Shown here: positions 20,668 through 30,736 of the stretch, in pieces
Layout: every line of letters begins with the position of its first letter
How positions within the stretch are numbered: position 1 is the stretch's first letter
From: Lotmaria passim
Lineage: Eukaryota; Euglenozoa; Kinetoplastea; Trypanosomatida; Trypanosomatidae
DNA length: 64,000 bases
Direction of reading: 5' to 3'
Assembly: GCA_037349495.1 (NCBI GenBank)
Contig: CP140197.1
Location: 1,488,001 to 1,552,000 of the forward strand
Notes under the pieces: model-generated
The model's input: only the letters and a program-made list of their open reading frames with translations
Database searches by the model: none
Told to the model about the DNA's origin: nothing
Translations under genes and position numbers: made by a program

Positions 20668-21339
20668 GGTTGCGGCAAGAAATGCAGAGGTTGACAACAA
20701 CTTATAAAAATGAGAGAAAGAGAGTATAATGAGTAGATGGCAGCTGAAACAAAAATAGCTTTTTTTTTTTGCTGTTGGCAGGCGTTCATTGTGAGAGGAA
20801 AAAAAGGGTGTTTATTTGTGCAAAGATGGAAGAGAAAGAGCGAGAAACGAAGGAAGAGTTAACATCAATGAGGCAAATCACGAAAAAAGAAAATAAGCGC
20901 GGCAAGAGCCCACAAAAAAAAAAAAACGACAGTTGAAAGCTGATCGAAATCCTCAGAGAGATAGACTTATCGTTGACTCCTTGTGTGTGCCGCCAAGAAC
21001 AACAAGCGGAACACAAAGCCCTCCATGCTTCAAATCGTTGGTTTTATTTAAAAACAAAATTGTTAGCAAACACGTTGTTGCGAATTAACCAGCACTGCTC
21101 AGTCTCAGATTCACTTCTTCTCTAGGTGATTGCCTTTTTTTTTTTTTTTGTATAGTGTTACTAATCAGATTTGACAAGAGCTCGATCACTAAAGCGCAAG
21201 CTAAAAAACGAAAAATGGGGTTCCTAGTACGAAAACTAACAAAAAAAAAAAACTCTATCAAGCGTAGTTTGATGCTACAACTGAAGCAGCCGTTGTCAAC
21301 CAAAACATGCTGAAACAAGTAAAAAAAAAAAGAGAATAT

Positions 21340-21386
<47 letters not shown>

Positions 21387-22356
21387 GTGTGTAAAGGCGA
21401 ACCATTATTCGAGGAGAAAAAAAGAACGGACGCTTCGGCGGGGATGAAATGCACAATATCACAGAAAAAAGGAATAGACAACGTCGAGAAAAAGATCTTA
21501 AAGCAATAACAACACAAAAAAAAAAAACTAAAAAACAAATTGAACCAAAAAAAAAAAAGAGAATAACGAGAAGAGGGAACACACCGCCATGATTGAGAAG
21601 TGATAATAGTAAACGGAGAAGCGCACAGAGCACTAAGCAAAAAAAAAAAAACACTAGGCACCTTCCTTTTTTTTATATGTGGCAGAAGAGTGCAGCTCAT
21701 CACATTGCAATCACAGCACTTTTCAATGTAGGCCAAGAACTACGCCACATGGTGACAGCCCTCAGACTCTGTAAAGGCTAGTTTACCGTTCTTCGACCAG
21801 GGAAAACGAGAAATATATGTATAGGTAGTTTTCTTTTTTTTTTTTTTTGATGATTCTGTCCCTCCTCGTTTGTTGAGATGTGCTACGGATTGCCACTCAG
21901 TCCTTCCTTTTTCTTGCATTTGAAGGTGAGTCAAATCCGTTACACAATGGCAACAATTCAGAACTTCAAGAAGGGGACATAAGACAGGGAAGAAAAAAAA
22001 AGAGAAGGCCCTGAAATCTCGTTTTGCAGCTTGTACGACTACAAAAAGAGACGAAACGAATAAAGAGAGGGAATAAACAAATATATATGAGAGAGAAAAA
22101 AAAAAAAACAAGACAATACCAGTTATTCATAACTCCCTGATTGAGTTGCGGGCCAGCAATCGAGAAGAAGAATCAAAAGAGCCTTACTGATCGATCAAAG
22201 CAAGAATCAATAAAAATTGATAATTGAGTTTTTCTTTTACAGCATGGAAGCCAGAAATGACCAATTCGGCTTGGTGCGTAGACCCAAGCACGAGTCCATC
22301 TGTTTTTTTCTCTTTAGCTCCGCTCCGGTCACACAATACCGCCATTGCGTCTGCTT
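20668..22356. other. Spacer, array genes 10-11
   Basis: No gene seen. A long AT repeat is listed separately. A runs occur near 20915-20927, 21241-21252 and 22097-22109; T runs near 20760-20770, 21135-21149 and 21834-21848. Confidence 0.6.
21335..21385. repeat. (AT)n microsatellite
   Basis: About 50 bp of AT repeat with one phase change. Confidence 0.9.
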
Positions 22357-22890
22357 TTACTCTTTGGTCTCCACGATGTGCTCCAGCAGCTTCACCACCA
22401 GGTCGTAGGTGTCCGGGCTGGTGCACTGAATCAACCACTGTTCACATGCCTTCTGACCTGCCTTGCGCACCCGCGAATTGGTCTTCTTCACCGACTTGTT
22501 CGCACTCGTCGGGGTGTCTGCAGAGTCCGACGACTGCTTTTCCCTGGCGTTCGTAGGTTCGGCATGGTCAATATTCTCCTTCTGGTAAGGGACGCCGTCG
22601 TTCACCATCTCCGTGTCCAGCTGCGGCACTGGTACCTTGTTGCCCAGCAGGCACAGCGTCCACTTCGCTTCAATTGAATCTGGATCCACTTTCGTGTGGA
22701 CCAGGTCAACGTGGGGGAACTTGCGGAACTCCGTCACATGCAGAGTGTGGTACAGTATCTTGCTCGGTTGGCTGCGGCGGCTCACCGTGGCAGTAGCGGT
22801 GTTGGTATCGACGGTGAGGATGCGGCTGGACCAGCTGTCCTTCTGCCACGAGCCTTGCTTCAGGACAAAGATCTGAGCCTGCTGCGACAT
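22357..22890 (-). CDS. Small PH-like array protein 11 (type C)
   Basis: Function unknown; 177 residues, the shortest intact member, from the ATG at 22890. Shows IFVLKQG, SWSSRILTVD, ATATVSRRSQPSKILYH, FPHV instead of WPHF, AKWTLCLLG and VPQL. A short charged insert follows. The terminal block WLIQCTSPDTYDLVVKLL is near 152-169, and the protein stops right after this helix. That makes it a minimal version of the family and a useful guide to the fold limits. Confidence 0.86.
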   Translation of the reverse strand: MSQQAQIFVLKQGSWQKDSWSSRILTVDTNTATATVSRRSQPSKILYHTLHVTEFRKFPHVDLVHTKVDPDSIEAKWTLCLLGNKVPVPQLDTEMVNDGVPYQKENIDHAEPTNAREKQSSDSADTPTSANKSVKKTNSRVRKAGQKACEQWLIQCTSPDTYDLVVKLLEHIVETKE

Positions 22891-24128
22891 GCTTAAAGAA
22901 CAACGACAGAAAAAAAAAACAGAAACGAAGAGGATCTCTGTTATTAGGAAATAAGGTCGTACACTGGCAGAGACGGAAGAAACCCAACGAATGTTAACTC
23001 AGCGCAGTGTGCTGTTGAGCACGCTAAAGCGAAGACAGATGAGAGCTGGTGTTTTGGAGGAAAGTCGTGTGCTCTAAAAGGCAGAAAGAACATCAAAAAT
23101 AATAGCAAACAGTGAAAGGAAAAGGAAAAAAAGAAAACGAGCAGGGTGAGTACCAAAGAGATAGTCAGAGAAGATGCGGCACCGTCACATGTACCCTTCT
23201 TTCGAGTTGCGCATAGTTTTATTGCCACTAGTGCAAGACAGAAACGGTGCCTGCTGCACGGATCAGGATACGCTAAAGGATGGGTGTACTACAAAGAGCA
23301 ACGCAAATCCAGTGTGTTGAGAAAAACACTCCCAGACTCAAGTCTTAAAATAATAATAAAAAAAAAAAGAACAAAAAAAAAGCAGCAGAAGTTGTTTGAG
23401 CATGCAGCAACAGCAACGACGAAAGAAAAAAAAAAAAAGAAGGTCCTCTATGAGCTCAGTCCACATTGTGAGGGTGCGAGTGACCCCTCCGCACAGAACA
23501 TGCAGTTCAGTTCTCACAAACCAAACTCCGGCACACGTGCATCGCCTTTACCAATTCACGTTTGTGCAGGTGTGATATCCGAATAAAGAGAAAAACAAGT
23601 CAATGAAAGCACTAAATGATAATAATAGTAGTAAAAGGATACTTCATAGTAAACACAGGTGGTAACCCCAAACACTGTGTGCATTGGTAGAACGTTCGTA
23701 ATATACCTGCCAATCTTGTCTAAAAGAGACTTCGCAGAAAAGTAAAAACAGTAGTAATAATAAAACAACAATATAATAGTGCTCCTTAGAATGTACTGTA
23801 AATGACGTTTCACAGAAATAGGAAAGAAAAGAAGACTTCACTAAATGCGATGAGCCGATAGAAGAAAAAAAGGCGTCGGCAAAAAACCATGAGCGGCCAT
23901 CATGTCCACATACCGCAAAATGGTTGCTTTGAACCAAGAAACAAATTGCCTGCAATTATGAATACAGCAGAAAAAAAAAGATCTTTGAAGGTACTCAACA
24001 TGATCCTTACAAAGCTGCCGAGATAAAAAAAAAAAAATCAAAAAGAAAAGAAGGTAAATAGGTACATTGCAAACTACATCAAAAATAAAGCGTGCATTTA
24101 AGGTCTTAGGTTGCTATTTTTTTCTTTT
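22891..24128. other. Spacer, array genes 11-12
   Basis: No gene seen. A runs near 22909-22919, 23359-23369, 23428-23440 and 24025-24038. A stretch at about 23460-23580 is less AT-rich but has no recognisable frame. Confidence 0.55.
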
Positions 24129-24836
24129 TTACGTGGCGGGAGGCAGCAGCTTGCTATCCAGATCCGTCTTCCATTGTGCGCGAAGCTGATTTAAATCACT
24201 TTCTACATCACCACTGATCACCCCACCGAGACGCACTTCATTATTGAGAACGGCAGATGTGAAAGGGTTGTCGGTGGCAGATAGCGTCGACTGTCGCAAG
24301 CAGACGCTGTCGCCTCGAGAGTTACCCCTTATAGAGGACGGTGAGGCCGGAGCGTTCTGCACGCCGCTCTGACTCGGCACCTCCTGCACCGAGTCGTCTG
24401 GCATTATGGCATTCCCTTCCACGCTACGCGGTTCGAACTGCGCTAAGAGCCTCACTGCTTTTTCGAGGCTCTGAAAGGTGCTGAAGCGCACCATCCACGC
24501 ACACGACTTGGGCCAAGAGTTGGACTGCTGAAAGCCCAGCTCGCTTGAAGTGCGACCGTGCCGATGCACCTCACTGCTGCGCAGCTGCACCGCGTCGCCA
24601 CAGACACGTAGCGTCAGCTTCGCCTCCATCGAGTCAAAGTGAAGGCGGACGTGACGTCTGTTGTAATGGGGCCAGAGCTGCACATTTGTCACACGAAGCG
24701 AGCGATGCGACCACTTTTCCGGGTGGTGTGCGGCCGACAGCGAGACAACGCCCAGCCGCGGGAAAATGGAAAACACGCGTTCAGACCAGCGCCATGGGTT
24801 GATGCTGCCGCGCAGCTGTATGGTGAACTGATCCAT
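24129..24836 (-). CDS. Small PH-like array protein 12 (type D)
   Basis: Function unknown; 235 residues from the ATG at 24836. Type D opens with DQFTIQLRGSINPWRWSERV, then LGVVSLSAAHHPEKWSHRS, VQLWPHY and SMEAKLTLRVCG. The stretch before the terminal block is short, so the PH-like block is nearly unbroken: WMVRFSTFQSLEKAVRLL lies at about 112-129. A long Ser/Asn-rich region follows and then DLNQLRAQW near 212-220. An upstream TTG-initiated extension is unlikely to be used. Confidence 0.87.
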   Translation of the reverse strand: MDQFTIQLRGSINPWRWSERVFSIFPRLGVVSLSAAHHPEKWSHRSLRVTNVQLWPHYNRRHVRLHFDSMEAKLTLRVCGDAVQLRSSEVHRHGRTSSELGFQQSNSWPKSCAWMVRFSTFQSLEKAVRLLAQFEPRSVEGNAIMPDDSVQEVPSQSGVQNAPASPSSIRGNSRGDSVCLRQSTLSATDNPFTSAVLNNEVRLGGVISGDVESDLNQLRAQWKTDLDSKLLPPAT

Positions 24837-26042
24837 ATCCCGCGACGCTAAAAAGCAAAACAACAACAGAAAAAAAAAAGCAATAAAATATGGCTTTTAA
24901 GAGAGCGATAGCAAGTCAAAAGAGAATATAGTGTAATACAAACAACGTGTACGCATGCATTGAAATCGATATGCAGTTAGAAGGTCGATCCTCGCAATAC
25001 GAACATTCCGAAAGGTGCCTTTATTGTCGTTCTTCAAATAAGGTTCATTTTCTTTTCTTTTTTTTTTAGAAGGTGAGAGAATGGTAGGAGGAAGTCAGAG
25101 AGGAGCCACCAGCGCTGAACAACGTTTCGTAGCCTTTATTTGGTGAAAGTCAGCGATTCGCAAAGCTCGTAATCAGAAAGGCAGCTCCACAATCAACAAC
25201 AACAAAAAGAGACTAATAGTACCCACCAAGTAACGAAGGCTGTTTCTCGAGAGGAGCATGACGCTACTCTACCAAAAACCAACTCTCTTTTTCATCTTTC
25301 ACTTTCACTTTTTTTTTTTTCATGTGTGTGCATGTCAGTTTAAACCGTATTTATAAAACAACAACGACAAAAGAAGCGAAAGTAAAAAAAATAAAGGGCT
25401 GTAGGTGAACCTGCGGACATAATCTATATAACAGCTCATCTTTAAACACACTTCCAACTTCGGGTGAGGGAAAGGCGAAGAAAAGAAAAGTGGGAAGTAA
25501 AAAAAAAAAGGAGTTATAAGCGACAAGAGGCAGCTCAGGCCTTCCTTTTCTTTCTGTTCATTGCCGATACGTCAGTGAGCAGGCTGCCCCTTCACTAGTG
25601 ACCTTTCTTTTTGTGTTGTCAGCAACTTTTTTTTTTTTCCTCTAGTTGCTACTTTTACGGTAGCATCGAACGAGAAAAAGAGAACCATCAGCAATAACGA
25701 AAAAAAAAAAACGATCGTGCAAGAGGAGAATTAAAAAATATACATGTATGACTGCTTCATTGAAAAAGAAGAAAACGGAAGATGAGTTTGAAAAGGAGAG
25801 AAAAAGACACCAAGTCGAAACGAAAAAAAAAAAACAGCAGTAAATACTGTAGAAAACCGTAGTAGTGCAATTGAAGATAATATGATGGATAGGGAGAAGG
25901 ACCCGTAATAAAACGACACATGCAGCGAGCAACTCAACGTTGAACACAACTCCGAGAAACGACGAGCTGCCATTCAAGAGAAGAGAAAACGAGAATATAG
26001 GGACAATTGAAAGAAAAAAATAGTGTTATAAAAAGCTCGTGT
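24837..26042. other. Spacer, array genes 12-13
   Basis: No gene seen. A runs near 25501-25509, 25700-25711 and 25820-25832. T runs on the plus strand near 25058-25068, 25309-25320 and 25627-25638. Confidence 0.6.
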
Positions 26043-26864
26043 TCATGGCGCTTGCACAAACGGGTATTCTTCGGGGCGCACGTCTTCCCATGCAGCACGA
26101 ATTGTTTCCAAGTCGCGGGCCACGTTGCCTTCTATGACACCCGTTTGAGGCAAGTAGTTTTGGAGTGCATCCATTGCAACTGGCGCCACTTCCGCAGAGG
26201 GTGCCGCGGCAGCCGAGGTGGCGGGTGCGCTTGCAGAGCCTCTTTGTGCCCGAGCTTGACAGGCAGCATTACCAGCAGGATTGCCGTAGTCGTCCTCCTC
26301 TATCGACGCTTTGGTAGCAACCGCTTTTCTGTGGCCTGCGTCTGCGTCAGCGTCGTCAAGCTTGCCGCTGTGGGTGCCGTCGACAGTGTTGTGATACGTG
26401 TAAGCGTTGTGTTGGCTTGGAACTGTGAAATCGCACGTCTCCACAAAAGGGCCGGGTCGAATAGTCTTAAAGAGGCTCACCGCTCTCTCTAAGCACTCGT
26501 AGGAAAAAAAGCGAACCATCCACGTGTGCGTGCTGCCGCCAAAGCCGCGTTGCGTGAAGTGGATGACGCTCTCGGGAGGCGACATGTTGCTGTCAGACAT
26601 TATATTATCAACGCGCACAGCTGTGCCATAAATGCGCAGCGTCAGCATCGCCCCCATCGAGTCAAAGTGATCGTGAATGTGCTTCTTGCCGTAGCGCGGC
26701 CACAGCTGGACGCTTGTGATGTGCAGGCAGCGATGGCTCCACTCGTCAGGGTGTCCTCTGCGTGAGATGGCCACAACGCCACGAGCGGCACAGATGGTGA
26801 GCACGCGCGGCGACCAGTGCCAGGGGTTGATGCTGCCCCGCAGCAGTACCTCAATCTGGTCCAT
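26043..26864 (-). CDS. Small PH-like array protein 13 (type D)
   Basis: Function unknown; 273 residues, the longest small member, from the ATG at 26864. Shows IEVLLRGSINPWHWSPRVLT, GVVAISRRGHPDEWSHR, VQLWPRY and AMLTLRIYG. A strand VIHFTQRG precedes the terminal block WMVRFFSYECLERAVSLF at about 114-131. A long Ala/Asp-rich region follows, ending with DLETIRAAW near 250-258. It shares RGSINPWxWS with protein 12, so the two are close duplicates. PH-like fold inferred. Confidence 0.87.
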   Translation of the reverse strand: MDQIEVLLRGSINPWHWSPRVLTICAARGVVAISRRGHPDEWSHRCLHITSVQLWPRYGKKHIHDHFDSMGAMLTLRIYGTAVRVDNIMSDSNMSPPESVIHFTQRGFGGSTHTWMVRFFSYECLERAVSLFKTIRPGPFVETCDFTVPSQHNAYTYHNTVDGTHSGKLDDADADAGHRKAVATKASIEEDDYGNPAGNAACQARAQRGSASAPATSAAAAPSAEVAPVAMDALQNYLPQTGVIEGNVARDLETIRAAWEDVRPEEYPFVQAP

Positions 26865-27980
26865 CACGAGAGACTGAGGGAAAAGGAAAAAAAAAAAAGG
26901 AGAGAGAAAACAATGGCTGTTGTGTATTTGCTAATGACGAGCTGACTAAGAGAATAAAGGCATAGTGTTGCTTCTTTCAAGAAGTCAGGTCTAAAATATG
27001 TGCAGGTATTGTCTTGCGTTGTTGAGTAAAAGCGCCTTAAAATAGAAAGCACACACAAAAAAAAAGTGGAAGAGAAAAAAAGAGAAGAGAGAATGGGCTG
27101 CCCAACAGACAAGTCAGACGTTTGGCATATATAAAAAAAAGCGCCTACGCACCTTTTTTTTTTTTTTGGCGTGTGTATATGAATGAAGTACAAGTCCTGC
27201 TTTTTTTTTTTGTTGTTGTGACAGTACACTGAATGCAAAAAAAGTGCAACACAGCTGACAGCAACAACAAAAAAAAGAGCATTTGTGTAAGTGAACGTCT
27301 AAGTTTGCTAGCACGGGTCACAGTCGGCAAAGGAAACAACAGTAACCGAAACGCTTGCAGAAATGTGAAAAAAAAAAAGGGTGTAATAGTGCATTTAGTG
27401 TGTTGTACGTTTAACCGTAATTCTCTCTTTTATTGCTATTGTTACCGTAAATGATAAAAAAAAAAAGGAGAATCTGCAGCTTTTTTTTATTGCGCTTTTC
27501 CACTTAGAAAAGTGCACTTCTTTTTGCCAGATTCGTCCTTCGTTCCTCGTATTCACAAGCCCAGGCCCGTAGCTCTGGGAATATCACACGTCGATGCAGA
27601 GAGAAAAGAAAAAAAAACTGGATGTCGCTACGCAGTGACGCTGCTGGAACGCTGCTGACAAGCAACAGCTTTGTTCATTTTGCCAAAAAAGCTGTATTAA
27701 ACAACTTCACATACTGGATTGACAAAAAGTGATGAAAAGATGAAGAAAAGAAAGGCAGCCTTTGCAGTAAAGTATGCAAGTAAGTCTCTAGCAGCAGCCG
27801 CTGAGCAATCATAAAAAAAAAAAAAACACAAAAGAAACAAGAAAGTAGAAACGGTGTATGCAGCGATTATTTTTCGTGATGGTAATCAATAGAGACTCGA
27901 AATCAAAGCAGCAACATTACGCTAGGTAAACTGAGCCAGGTATATATGAAAAACAAAAAAAGCAAGAGGACAAAGTGGGC
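26865..27980. other. Spacer, array genes 13-14
   Basis: No gene seen. A runs near 26887-26898, 27368-27378 and 27811-27826; T runs near 27152-27168 and 27201-27211. A small inverted repeat lies around 27560-27580. Confidence 0.6.
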
Positions 27981-28694
27981 TTAAGCAACGTCAACGGAAG
28001 TTGAATGGAGCAGCTCCCACTGCAACCGAATGAACTCCAGGTCGCCTGTCACATCGCCTTCCATAACCGAGAACGGCGTAAATCCAGGCCCCTCTAACTC
28101 GTCTGCAAGTGGGGCATCGTCGTGGTGCGGTGCCCCACTGGCAGCCACAGTTGTGTCACTATCCTCGACCGCCGCAGCCGCAGCCGCAGCCGCTGCACCA
28201 ACCTTTTCTGCGCACCCAGCACCCTCGCTGTTCGCCGTCTTCACTGCCTCCTGCAAGCCTTCCGTCGCCTTGCTCGAATGAGGATGCGTGCGCATCGCCT
28301 GGAAGAGGCGCACCGCCTTCTCCAGATCGGCAAAGGTGGCGAATTGCAGCATCCACGCCCGCTCGTCTGAGGCCGAATTGCGCTGTGTGTAGTGATACAC
28401 GTGCTGGGGGCCTCCTGTCCGATCCACCACCCGCTCGCCCAGCAGCACGGCAAAGCCCATCACTCGCAACGTCAGTTTTGCCTCCATCGACTCAAAGTGC
28501 AGTCGCACGTGGTTTCTCTTGTAGTGCGGCCACATCTGCACCCTCGTCACACGTATGCACGTGCGACGGCATTCCTTGGCGTGACCTTGTTGGGAGATCC
28601 CCGCCACGCCGACAGTCGTAAAAACAGAGAGCACTCGCTGCGACCAATGCCGCCGCCTCCAGCTGCCACGCTTCAGCACGGAAATCTGCTCCAT
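27981..28694 (-). CDS. Small PH-like array protein 14 (type D)
   Basis: Function unknown; 237 residues from the ATG at 28694. Shows ISVLKRGSWRRRHWSQRVLS, VAGISQQGHAKE, VQMWPHY and SMEAKLTLRVMG. A strand VYHYTQRN leads into the terminal block WMLQFATFADLEKAVRLF at about 113-130. The following linker carries a poly-Ala run encoded by repeated GCN codons, then DLEFIRLQW near 216-224. PH-like fold inferred; no membrane segment. Confidence 0.87.
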   Translation of the reverse strand: MEQISVLKRGSWRRRHWSQRVLSVFTTVGVAGISQQGHAKECRRTCIRVTRVQMWPHYKRNHVRLHFESMEAKLTLRVMGFAVLLGERVVDRTGGPQHVYHYTQRNSASDERAWMLQFATFADLEKAVRLFQAMRTHPHSSKATEGLQEAVKTANSEGAGCAEKVGAAAAAAAAAVEDSDTTVAASGAPHHDDAPLADELEGPGFTPFSVMEGDVTGDLEFIRLQWELLHSTSVDVA

Positions 28695-29024
28695 TGAAGC
28701 CAAAAAGAAAAGGCCGCGTTCGTCACGCTCACATCAACTGTAAGGCCAGGCACTCAAAACGAAAACAGCGAACAATTGGGGGTTCGTGAAGGTGCGCCGT
28801 TGCTACATACAAAATGCCTCGAAGCCGATGTACTGTGGTGTATCTTTGCTTTTGACTGAAAAAAAAAAAGGAAAAAGAGGGATTCAATGACCTGAAACCA
28901 AGTAGCTTGCTTTCATATTCTAAATAGCGGAAACGAACAGAGAAGGGGGAAGAGCAGCAACCAAAAAGAAAAGTAGAGTGAGCTGCCATTTAAAAAAAAA
29001 AAAGAAAGTAAAGATCATTCAATT

Positions 29025-29027
<3 letters not shown>

Positions 29028-29055
<28 letters not shown>
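29028..29055. repeat. (AC)n microsatellite
   Basis: About 14 AC units. Confidence 0.9.
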
Positions 29056-29059
<4 letters not shown>

Positions 29060-29352
29060 CTTTTTTATCTTTTTTTTTTTTTGATCGTTCAGCAACTTCT
29101 CTGTTTTTGTCCGTAAGCGTGCACCTGCGTAAAACCCAGCAACGGTAAACGAAAAAAGACAGATCCAAAGAAAAAAAAAAAAACAGTAATTTACAAGAAA
29201 CAGAGGAACCGTCTTCCCGGGAGAGTGTCCAGCGATGGCGGTTTGCCAGTTGGTTGATAGTGCGCTCAATCGTTTGCAATTGCCTTGACATTTTTTTTTC
29301 TTCCTACGTGATATGTAATCTGTAAAGTCCCACAAAAAAAGAAAACAATACA

Positions 29353-29393
29353 CACATATATATATATATATATATAGATAGATAGATAGATAT
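29353..29393. repeat. (AT)n followed by (GATA)n
   Basis: An AT repeat running into four GATA units. Confidence 0.9.
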
Positions 29394-30163
29394 AGAAAGA
29401 GACCACGCGACTCTAAAGAACAGCAAGTACCTACCAGAACGTCAAACAGTGGACACCATTAATGATACGGCAGCACGCGCCTTCTCACCTTTATGGAAAA
29501 AAAAAAACGAGAGCTACAGCAGAAAAAAAAGTACGCACTCTCACAAAATGAATGTAGTTACTCGAAAAACAAAAAGCACTCCTTTTTTATCTCTCGTATT
29601 AAGAGTCAAGGTCCGTGTGACGAATCAAGAAAAAAAAAGAAGAGGGAAAAATGGCCTTCTTGCGCCTTTTCGATGGTGACCAAGAGAAGCCGAAGGACGC
29701 ACAGTGGCCCTCATACCTGACAGCAAAGCAATAAGAACCAAGAAAAAAAAAAGAAAAAGAAATTAGCAAGAAAAGAAAGTTAGTAAGCAGTGAGCAAGCG
29801 AATTACACAGTCGATTTGCTCAGCCGCCCACGTTTTAGTTAGGCATGGTTAACAATAATAATAAGCGATGATTGAAAAAAAAAAAAAAACGCGTACCACG
29901 GCAGCGATCGCTGCGTCCTTCACGAGCGAGAACGCTAGAGGACCTCAAGGGAGAAAAAAGGAAACTGAAAATCAATTGTCTAAACCAGACGCCTTGTGTA
30001 CACTTTTCGCTCTCCCATATCGTTCTTCAAAACCGGCTTTTCCACATTTTTTGGTACGGCCTCTTGCTGCCAAATGTCAGTGCTGCTGCGTCCGCTAAAC
30101 ACAACCAAGCTGAGTTGCCGTCCCCTACAGCGTTGCGCAGCTGGATGGCGGTTGTAGCTTCGG

Positions 30164-30736
30164 CTAATTGCGGCCACGAATCGCGCGCAGCTCTTCATCT
30201 AAATCACCCGCGATCATCGACGCCACAGCTGTTTTGTCCACCTCCTGCTTCACCTCCTCAGCGTCTCCACCCAGGTCTCCTTGCGTGGCGGAGCTGCTCG
30301 CACGCGTCGAGGACGCGATGGTGTCGCCGACCTTCATTGACTGGAGGAGACGCACTGCCCTCTCGAACTCGTCGAAGGAACTAAAGCGGATCATCCAGGT
30401 GAGGTGCTCCGCGCCGGGTCCGGGCCGGGTGAAGCGGTAGATGCGCTGTGGTCCAGCGGGGGTGTTTATCTCGCGAAAGCCAATCTTGGCCGGCAGACCT
30501 TTTATACGCAGCGTCAGCTTTGCCTCGGTGGACTGAAAGTCCTCCTTGATGTGCTTCGCAAGGTATTGTGGCCAGATCTGCACGTTGCCCACGCGCATAC
30601 TCTGGTAGAGCTTGTCGTCCTGCGAGTCCTTCGAGGTAATGGAAGCCAGGCCAAGACCCGGGTGTAGCGAGAACACCCGCTGCGTCCAGTTACCGGACTT
30701 GAAGCTGCCCTGCTTCAACACAACGAACTCATCCAT
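30164..30736 (-). CDS. Small PH-like array protein 15 (type D, last of the array)
   Basis: Function unknown; 190 residues from the ATG at 30736. Shows FVVLKQGSFKSGNWTQRVFS, LGLASITSKDSQDD, VQIWPQY and STEAKLTLRIKG. A strand RIYRFTRPG leads to the terminal block WMIRFSSFDEFERAVRLL at about 113-130. The C-terminal motif is reduced to EELRAIRGRN at the very end, without the Trp. The near-continuous strand-helix order makes this one of the most PH-like members. Confidence 0.87.
   Translation of the reverse strand: MDEFVVLKQGSFKSGNWTQRVFSLHPGLGLASITSKDSQDDKLYQSMRVGNVQIWPQYLAKHIKEDFQSTEAKLTLRIKGLPAKIGFREINTPAGPQRIYRFTRPGPGAEHLTWMIRFSSFDEFERAVRLLQSMKVGDTIASSTRASSSATQGDLGGDAEEVKQEVDKTAVASMIAGDLDEELRAIRGRN

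Larger units (their letters stand above)
28695..30163. other. Spacer, array genes 14-15
   Basis: No gene seen. Contains an AC repeat and an AT/GATA repeat, listed separately, and A runs near 28860-28870, 29169-29183 and 29875-29889. Confidence 0.6.
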
